A stretch of 29,016 nt of DNA from Flavobacterium sp. (GTDB lineage Bacteria > Bacteroidota > Bacteroidia > Flavobacteriales > Flavobacteriaceae). The notes beneath the pieces were generated by a model. It was not told the DNA's origin. It saw only the letters and a list, made by a program, of their open reading frames with translations, and did not search any database. Location of the stretch: positions 1-29,016 of the forward strand of contig JAGOAF010000005.1 in assembly GCA_017984035.1 (NCBI GenBank), given 5' to 3'. Positions 24,342 to 29,016 of this stretch are shown here, one piece after another; position 1 is the first letter of the stretch; each line of letters starts with the position of its first letter. A program made the translations under genes and the position numbers.

Positions 24342-24385
24342 AAAAACAAAAGCCACTTACTTATTTGTAAATGGCTTTTGTTTTT
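24342..24385 (-). terminator. Terminator after the GH3 gene
   Basis: A long stem: 24342-24355 pairs with 24372-24385 (core AAAAGCCA/TGGCTTTT), one C/A mismatch, then 24357-24360 with 24367-24370. Read on the minus strand it ends in a T-rich run. It begins 3 nt after the GH3 stop codon. Because the outer arms are A/T runs on both sides it could also work on the plus strand, but no plus-strand gene ends here. Confidence 0.85.
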
Positions 24386-24387
24386 AA

Positions 24388-26718
24388 TTATTTTTTTACG
24401 TTGTATTTTTCGGTTCTGGCGTCTTTGATTGTACCTTTCCAGTTCAATCCAAAACCAAAATCGTACACATTCCCATTGGAATCGCGATACGGAATCATAT
24501 CATGAGGAACATCTTCAAATTGTTTTTCAACCGTTGTCATATCTATCGGCATTTGTAAAGGCAACAATCCTGAAGGTTCTGTTTTTCCAGAAACAATATC
24601 CAACAAGGCTTCCATTTGTACACCAAATTCGCCTACAATAGCGTCCACCTCTTTTTCAAATTCGCCAAAAACCATTGGATTAGAAACGGTAATCGCTACT
24701 AATACGGGTTTGCCATTCATCGCTTTTTTAGTGTCTAAAATGGTATTTAAATCGGGATATGAATTCGATTTTGAAGTCTTGTTCAAATACGAACGATTGG
24801 TAATAGTGGGATCAATTACAGGATCTCCAGCTGCTATACTTTGCGCTCTTGCGTCAGTTGCCGTATAGTCTTTTAATTGCAAACTAATTGGCACATACCC
24901 ATTTCCACCCGCTTCTCTATCGGCTCTGCTGTATCCATTACTCACCGGACTTTTGATAAACACCATAGCAAAATCAGCTTTTGCAGGATCATCAGTTACC
25001 GTGTAGTATTTTTTAATCAAATCCAAATTCACTGGATATTCTGTTTTTTCTGGTGTTGGCATTCCAAAGAAATTTACCCCTGGTGGCGTCGTTCTTTTTG
25101 GAACATATACTGTTTTTCCTTTAGCAATTGGTAACGTCTTATTTTGATTTTTAATTAAAACGATCGATTTCAATTGCGCGTCATAACCCGCTTTCATATA
25201 CTCTGGTTTCCCAACGATAGCTTTAGTTTCTTCTGGATCCAAATAGGCGTTTTCAAATAAACCTACTCTGAAAATGTTCAGCAACAAACGCACCGCCGAT
25301 TTCTCAAAACGATTGCGCATAAACGCTTCTCCGTGTTCTTTAACTCCCATTTGGTAGGCTGCTAAAACGGGCTTAATGTCATTGTTACCGCCAAATTGAT
25401 CTACGCCCGCCATCATCGCTTTGTAGTGTCTTTCGGCAATAGTCATTTTCTCGGTTCCCCAAGATTTCCCAGCAAAAACGTCTGGTGTTTTTCCTTCGTC
25501 ACCGGTAATTAACCAATCGGTACACACCACGCCATCATAACCGTATTTTTCTCGCAATAAATCAGTAACAATGAATTTACTGAATCCATTCCCTACATTT
25601 TCACCGTATTTTTTATCTTGGTTGAACGAAATAGTATAATATGGCATTACTGCCGAAGCTTTTTTGGTACCACCATTCAATTTAAACGCTCCATCCAAAA
25701 AGGTTTTCAAATGCGTTTCGAAATTATTTCCTGGATAAACGGCAAATTTTCCGTAGGCAAAATGTCCATCACGACCACCTTCTTCAGGACCGCCACTAGG
25801 CCAGTGTTTGATCATGGCATTCACACTTTGGTTACCCCAACCTTCATAAGCTGCAATGGCTTTTGGTGAGGATTGAAATCCGTCCACATAGGCTCTTGCC
25901 ATATCAGTAGCTAGTTTTGGGTCTTCGCCAAAAGTGCCCACAAAACGGTTCCATCTTGGCTCGGTAGCCAAATCAATTTGTGGAGATAATGCTGTCGCAA
26001 TTCCCAAAGCACGGTATTCTTTGGCAGCGATGGTTCCAAATTGTTCTGTAATTGCAGGGTCAAAGGTTGCTGCCAAACCTAATTCTTCAGGCCATTGTGA
26101 AATAGCTCCGCCTGAACCGGCATTGTATTCGGAATCTTTATTGGCACCATGACGCGGATCAGAACTGTTATTGGCAGGAATTCCCACGCCAATACTTTCT
26201 ACTAATGCTTGTACATTGTTATTCCAAAGTGCGGAAACCGTTGGGTTTTCCACCGATGTCATCAAAACATGACGCAAATTATCTGTTGTTAAAAAGGCTT
26301 TTTGTTGATCGGATAAATCGTGAGCTTTCGCGCCACTTTCTGGAAATGGTTTGCCGTTATAGGTACCGCCAAAGTAACCGCCTGCTTGTGCCGGAACCGC
26401 TTGGTGGCGACTGTACAACATCAATCCAGCAATCTGATCTACCGTCATTTGACTCGCCAAGTCTTTGGCACGTTCGGCAACCGGTTTTCTCCAGTCTTCG
26501 TAACGATCTAATTTCCCGTTTTTATTTAAATCTTTGAAGGCCAATCCGTCAACAGTTAAGATTTTTACGCCTGAATTTGGCGAGTAGCCTAAGGTTTGGC
26601 CGCCTGTATTTTCAATACGGTTAAAACTCCCTTTAGGTGTTTCTGACCATTTTTTTTGTGCTTCCATTTGTGTTGCTAGAAGTAGCATCAAAGAAGCGAA
26701 TGTGATTTGTGTTTTCAT
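24388..26718 (-). CDS. Secreted glycoside hydrolase family 3 enzyme (beta-glucosidase-like)
   Basis: A 776-aa exported enzyme with a signal peptide (about 1-20), the GH3 N-terminal TIM barrel (about 80-430) and the alpha/beta C-terminal domain (about 465-740). The nucleophile is Asp401 in GVVCTDW; the KHW motif (304-306) binds substrate. Family members cleave beta-linked glucose or xylose from oligosaccharide ends; the substrate cannot be set from sequence alone. Near the N-terminus (63-74) is a calcium-loop pattern DLNKNGKLDRYE (Asp63, Asn65, Asn67, Asp71, Glu74), followed by EDWR. There is no type IX secretion C-terminal domain, so it is probably periplasmic. It follows the outer membrane protein gene by 38 bp and is probably co-transcribed with it. 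Confidence 0.92.
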   Translation of the reverse strand: MKTQITFASLMLLLATQMEAQKKWSETPKGSFNRIENTGGQTLGYSPNSGVKILTVDGLAFKDLNKNGKLDRYEDWRKPVAERAKDLASQMTVDQIAGLMLYSRHQAVPAQAGGYFGGTYNGKPFPESGAKAHDLSDQQKAFLTTDNLRHVLMTSVENPTVSALWNNNVQALVESIGVGIPANNSSDPRHGANKDSEYNAGSGGAISQWPEELGLAATFDPAITEQFGTIAAKEYRALGIATALSPQIDLATEPRWNRFVGTFGEDPKLATDMARAYVDGFQSSPKAIAAYEGWGNQSVNAMIKHWPSGGPEEGGRDGHFAYGKFAVYPGNNFETHLKTFLDGAFKLNGGTKKASAVMPYYTISFNQDKKYGENVGNGFSKFIVTDLLREKYGYDGVVCTDWLITGDEGKTPDVFAGKSWGTEKMTIAERHYKAMMAGVDQFGGNNDIKPVLAAYQMGVKEHGEAFMRNRFEKSAVRLLLNIFRVGLFENAYLDPEETKAIVGKPEYMKAGYDAQLKSIVLIKNQNKTLPIAKGKTVYVPKRTTPPGVNFFGMPTPEKTEYPVNLDLIKKYYTVTDDPAKADFAMVFIKSPVSNGYSRADREAGGNGYVPISLQLKDYTATDARAQSIAAGDPVIDPTITNRSYLNKTSKSNSYPDLNTILDTKKAMNGKPVLVAITVSNPMVFGEFEKEVDAIVGEFGVQMEALLDIVSGKTEPSGLLPLQMPIDMTTVEKQFEDVPHDMIPYRDSNGNVYDFGFGLNWKGTIKDARTEKYNVKK

Positions 26719-26756
26719 TATAGGTGGTTTATCTGGTAGTTAATTGAATTAGCAAG

Positions 26757-27389
26757 TTACAAATTATATCGTGCCCCTAAGGTCCAATTGAATTTTCCGT
26801 TGGAGAACGTCTTGTTGGCAAAGCCTCTGAAATCGATATTTTTGGTGACTTTATAGGTTATTGTTTCCGAAACTCCATAGGTACTGTCTAAATCAAGACC
26901 GTATGCTTGGGTTAAAAAACTAAAATTTCCTTCAACCAATGTAGTGCTTAAGGCTAAGAAATTGGTCTTAAAGTCGTTGTTTCTTCCTTCGCCATGCAAA
27001 TAAAACAAGCCCATAGACCATTTTTTTGACAAAGGATAACTCGCAAGAACCTCTTGTGCAAAAAAGGTATCAACATTAAAGTTTTGGTCGATTTGGATCG
27101 CCGGCAAGTGAATACCGAAACTTGCTTTTAGTTTTTTGTCAATGAATTTGTAACGAGACATAAAAATTACACCACGAGGATTTAAATTTTCCAACCGAAT
27201 GGTAGACAACAAATGAAATGAAAGTCTTTTCGTATTAGACGTTCCAGCATTAACAATAATATGTGGATCTTCTGAGGTAAAGGCAGGAATAAAAGAGAAT
27301 CCGCCTGTACTAGCTTCAAAACTAGCATGTTGTGCTTGTGCCATTGTGACACTGAAAAAAGCAAAAAGAGCAATTAATTTAAGTTTCAT
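26757..27389 (-). CDS. Predicted outer membrane beta-barrel protein (unknown)
   Basis: A 210-aa protein with a signal peptide (MKLKLIALFAFFSVTMAQAQ). The mature part consists of alternating-residue beta strands (for example RLSFHLLSTIRLENL, KWSMGLFYLHGEG, FNWTLGARYNL) and ends with an aromatic-containing strand, the pattern of a small outer membrane barrel. I cannot assign a family. The frame can be extended to a TTG at 27458, but that lies upstream of a promoter octamer (27426-27433) and adds 23 residues before a good signal peptide, so I use ATG 27389. The GH3 gene follows after 38 bp in the same direction, suggesting a role with the sugar-processing enzyme; this is inference. Confidence 0.75.
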   Translation of the reverse strand: MKLKLIALFAFFSVTMAQAQHASFEASTGGFSFIPAFTSEDPHIIVNAGTSNTKRLSFHLLSTIRLENLNPRGVIFMSRYKFIDKKLKASFGIHLPAIQIDQNFNVDTFFAQEVLASYPLSKKWSMGLFYLHGEGRNNDFKTNFLALSTTLVEGNFSFLTQAYGLDLDSTYGVSETITYKVTKNIDFRGFANKTFSNGKFNWTLGARYNL

Positions 27390-27425
27390 AAAGAAAATTG
27401 AGGTTGGTTTTTTATATATGAAAGA

Positions 27426-27433
27426 CAAATATA
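27426..27433 (-). promoter_or_regulatory. Candidate promoter for the barrel-GH3 operon
   Basis: The minus strand reads TATATTTG, a perfect TAnnTTTG, 36 nt upstream of ATG 27389. TTG (27456-27458, minus strand) stands 22 nt upstream and could be the -33 element. This same TTG is the first in-frame start-like codon, supporting its use as promoter rather than start. Confidence 0.55.
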
Positions 27434-27469
27434 TATTTATTGTGTCAATAATACGCAATGAAAATCAAT

Positions 27470-27880
27470 TTATTTTACATGCATCTCCATCAGAATATAA
27501 TTCAAACCGTTTTTGAGATAGGGATATCCGTTAGGTTGCATACCAAATTTTAGATAATACCCTTGTTTTTCAACGCGGGCACTACAAGAAATGGTATGTA
27601 CACCCAATTGTTGGAGGTGGTTAAAACTGTAGTGGAGCAATTGACTGCCGTAGCCTTTATTTTGAAATTCGGCTAGGGTGGCAAATTTTCTGAAAACCGC
27701 ATGGTGATTTGCTTCGAGAAAAAGAGAAATGCAGGAAACCCATTGGCCTTCAATACAAACACCAAAATGAATTCCGCTATTGTCATTAGGAGTACGCACA
27801 AAGTCTAGGTCTTTATCTGGCCAAAGTACTTGTTGGCGTAGTTGCAACAAGGCGTCAATAGGAATTTCTTGTATCATCAT
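27470..27880 (-). CDS. GNAT-family N-acetyltransferase
   Basis: A 136-aa soluble protein with the GNAT fold. The acetyl-CoA pyrophosphate-binding motif is QNKGYGSQLL (Q/R-x-x-G-x-G type) after FRKFATLAEF. The following helix and strand (THTISCSARVEKQGYYLKFG) and the turn before the last strand match small GNAT enzymes. The substrate amine is not known. Two adjacent Met codons (27880 and 27877) can serve as start. It lies 11 bp upstream of the barrel protein gene in the same direction, but a promoter octamer belonging to the barrel gene falls around this junction, so co-transcription is possible yet not required. A terminator upstream separates it from the lipoprotein pair. Confidence 0.88.
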   Translation of the reverse strand: MMIQEIPIDALLQLRQQVLWPDKDLDFVRTPNDNSGIHFGVCIEGQWVSCISLFLEANHHAVFRKFATLAEFQNKGYGSQLLHYSFNHLQQLGVHTISCSARVEKQGYYLKFGMQPNGYPYLKNGLNYILMEMHVK

Positions 27881-27912
27881 TAATTGTAAATGCAGGTAAA
27901 TATACTAAAAAC

Positions 27913-27939
27913 AAAAAAGCCCGACATTGCTGCCAGGCT
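27913..27939 (-). terminator. Terminator after the lipoprotein pair
   Basis: On the minus strand AGCCTG (27939-27934) pairs with CGGGCT (27923-27918), including one G-T wobble, around a 10-nt loop, and is followed by T6 (27918-27913) and further T residues. It lies 44 nt after the stop of the 27983-28468 gene in the proper orientation. Confidence 0.7.
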
Positions 27940-27982
27940 ATTGAAAAAATAATTCAAAATAAAGTTGTTGTAACTATCGTTA

Positions 27983-28468
27983 TTATCTTGGCATAAGACC
28001 CAATTGTCTTAAAAATTCTAAATTGTCAAAGAAATCTCTTTCTTCAGTAATTTTACCATTGATAATGGTCGCAATGGTACATCCTTCAACGCTTATGGTC
28101 TTACCTGTAGCAGGAATTCCAAAAAAATCCCCAGTATGTTTTCCTTTAAATACCCAATATTTAGTTAACTTATTTCCTTGCGCGAAAGTCTCTTTTACGG
28201 TAAATTCACGATCAGAAAATCCAGTTACATAATTGGCATAATACGCTTTGGCATTAGCCGCTCCTTTAGTTTCTGGAACGGTGTGCAAAACCACATCGGG
28301 AGCATAGGCTTCGTCTAAAATAGAAATGTTGCCTTGGTTAATTGCCACATCCCAAACATTTGAATAGAATTTGATGTTGTCTTGTGCGATTTTTTCGTTT
28401 TTATCCGCTTCACTTTTACAAGCAAATAACGATACACTAACAGCCAGTAGCACTAATAATTTTTTCAT
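27983..28468 (-). CDS. SnoaL/NTF2-fold lipoprotein (ester cyclase-like)
   Basis: A 161-aa lipoprotein with signal peptide and lipobox LFAC (14-17). The mature part has the SnoaL-like ester cyclase fold: helices with FYSNVWDVAINQGNISILDE, the strand YAPDVVLHTV, GAANAKAYYANYVTGFSDRE, and the late strands GDFFGIPATGKTISVEGCTI and TIINGKITEERDFFD. The pattern G.. A.G..... G is typical for this fold. Ester cyclases act in polyketide tailoring, but most family members of this type have unknown substrates. The gene follows a second NTF2-fold lipoprotein gene by 12 nt. Confidence 0.88.
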   Translation of the reverse strand: MKKLLVLLAVSVSLFACKSEADKNEKIAQDNIKFYSNVWDVAINQGNISILDEAYAPDVVLHTVPETKGAANAKAYYANYVTGFSDREFTVKETFAQGNKLTKYWVFKGKHTGDFFGIPATGKTISVEGCTIATIINGKITEERDFFDNLEFLRQLGLMPR

Positions 28469-28480
28469 GTTTAGTGGGTT

Positions 28481-28996
28481 TTATTTTAATACTTCCATTA
28501 TAGGCGCTGAGTCGTATACGTCCCATTCCTCTTGAATTTTTCCGTCTTTAACCGCAAAATTCATATTGTACACCACAACCGCTGATTTTCCTCCTTTAGA
28601 AAAAGTAGCCTCATAATACGAAATTACGTAGTTAGTAACACCTGTTTTTTCATTGGCTTTGTCGTTAACAACTTCCCAAATCAGCGGGTCTTTTCCAAGT
28701 GATACTGAAGCGCCGCTAGTTTTTAATCCTTCCAACATTTTCACGTTTTCGTCTAGCGTCATGTCATTTCTATTGTCATGAATAATGGCTGTAGGAGCGA
28801 AATTAGACTTAAAATTCACCAAGTCAAATGAGCTGGCTTCGGCTACTACTTTTTTAACCAAATCAATATTCGCTGATTTGTCAATATTAATTCCCGACTG
28901 ATTCGGTTGTTTTGCTACTGCCTCTGCAGCAACTTCTTTTTTACAAGAAACAAATAGGAAACTTGTAAGTGCGATAAGTGCAATTGTTTTTTTCAT
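28481..28996 (-). CDS. NTF2-like lipoprotein
   Basis: A 171-aa lipoprotein with signal peptide (lipobox FVSC, Cys18) and a low-complexity linker (VAAEAVAKQPNQ). The rest fits an NTF2/SnoaL-like alpha+beta barrel: a helical start (ANIDLVKKVVAEASSFDLVN), strand FAPTAIIHDNR and closing strands YEATFSKGGKSAVVVYNMNF and VKDGKIQEEWDVYD. No catalytic residue can be assigned. It heads a two-gene operon with the ester cyclase-like lipoprotein (12-nt gap). The 20 bp upstream to the window end show no promoter word; the promoter is probably outside. Function unknown. Confidence 0.83.
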   Translation of the reverse strand: MKKTIALIALTSFLFVSCKKEVAAEAVAKQPNQSGINIDKSANIDLVKKVVAEASSFDLVNFKSNFAPTAIIHDNRNDMTLDENVKMLEGLKTSGASVSLGKDPLIWEVVNDKANEKTGVTNYVISYYEATFSKGGKSAVVVYNMNFAVKDGKIQEEWDVYDSAPIMEVLK

Positions 28997-29016
28997 TTTG
29001 ATTGAGTTTTGATTGA

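Noticed and set aside
27390..27458. TTG start extending the barrel protein by 23 residues
   Set aside because: It is upstream of the likely promoter, and a clean signal peptide begins at 27389.

Overview
The window reads as AT-rich chromosomal DNA from a member of the Bacteroidota, most likely a flavobacterium close to Flavobacterium. The evidence is the eight-gene moxR/DUF58/bat cluster, a DUF6377-type regulator, TonB plug and SusC-like leader sequences, flavobacterial conserved hypotheticals, upstream regions without Shine-Dalgarno sequences, and promoter octamers of the Bacteroidetes type TAnnTTTG. I see no insertion sequence, phage gene, integrase, CRISPR array, tRNA or rRNA. It looks like core chromosome with a small carbohydrate-related accessory stretch near the right end. 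No gene-free stretch exceeds 300 bases.

Left part (1-2330): the start of a flavobacterial hypothetical cut by the window edge, pheS with a terminator, a small conserved hypothetical, and a divergent CvpA-family membrane protein. The gaps between these genes hold three arrays of imperfect 7-bp repeats and a divergent promoter pair.

Bat locus (2341-11249, all minus strand): transcription order moxR, a DUF58 protein, a two-span membrane protein, batA, batB, batC, batD, batE. Spacing is tight (overlaps or 1-49 bp), so this looks like one operon. A MoxR AAA+ ATPase, three VWA proteins with MIDAS motifs, two TPR proteins and the large BatD probably form an envelope-associated chaperone or stress complex. 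The exact function of Bat proteins is not settled.

Middle (11461-17773): an oxidoreductase/phosphatase operon (YdhF-like aldo/keto reductase, SDR, metallophosphoesterase) converges on 3-hydroxyanthranilate 3,4-dioxygenase and a secreted EEP-fold nuclease/phosphatase. Then come an exported S66 LD-carboxypeptidase with YraN, and an ACT-like protein behind two tandem promoter elements. A strong bidirectional terminator separates that gene from mfd.

Right part (17819-29016): a lipoprotein gene followed by mfd (minus strand); a DUF6377 membrane regulator; a barrel-less carboxypeptidase-like/TonB-plug protein; a secreted family 3 glycoside hydrolase co-transcribed with a beta-barrel-like protein; a GNAT acetyltransferase; and two adjacent NTF2/SnoaL-fold lipoproteins.

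I did not find a clearly new multi-gene system. The least explained signals are the heptad-repeat arrays around pheS/cvpA, the repeat-built Lys/Asp tail of BatC, and the plug-only protein beside the DUF6377 regulator and GH3 enzyme.
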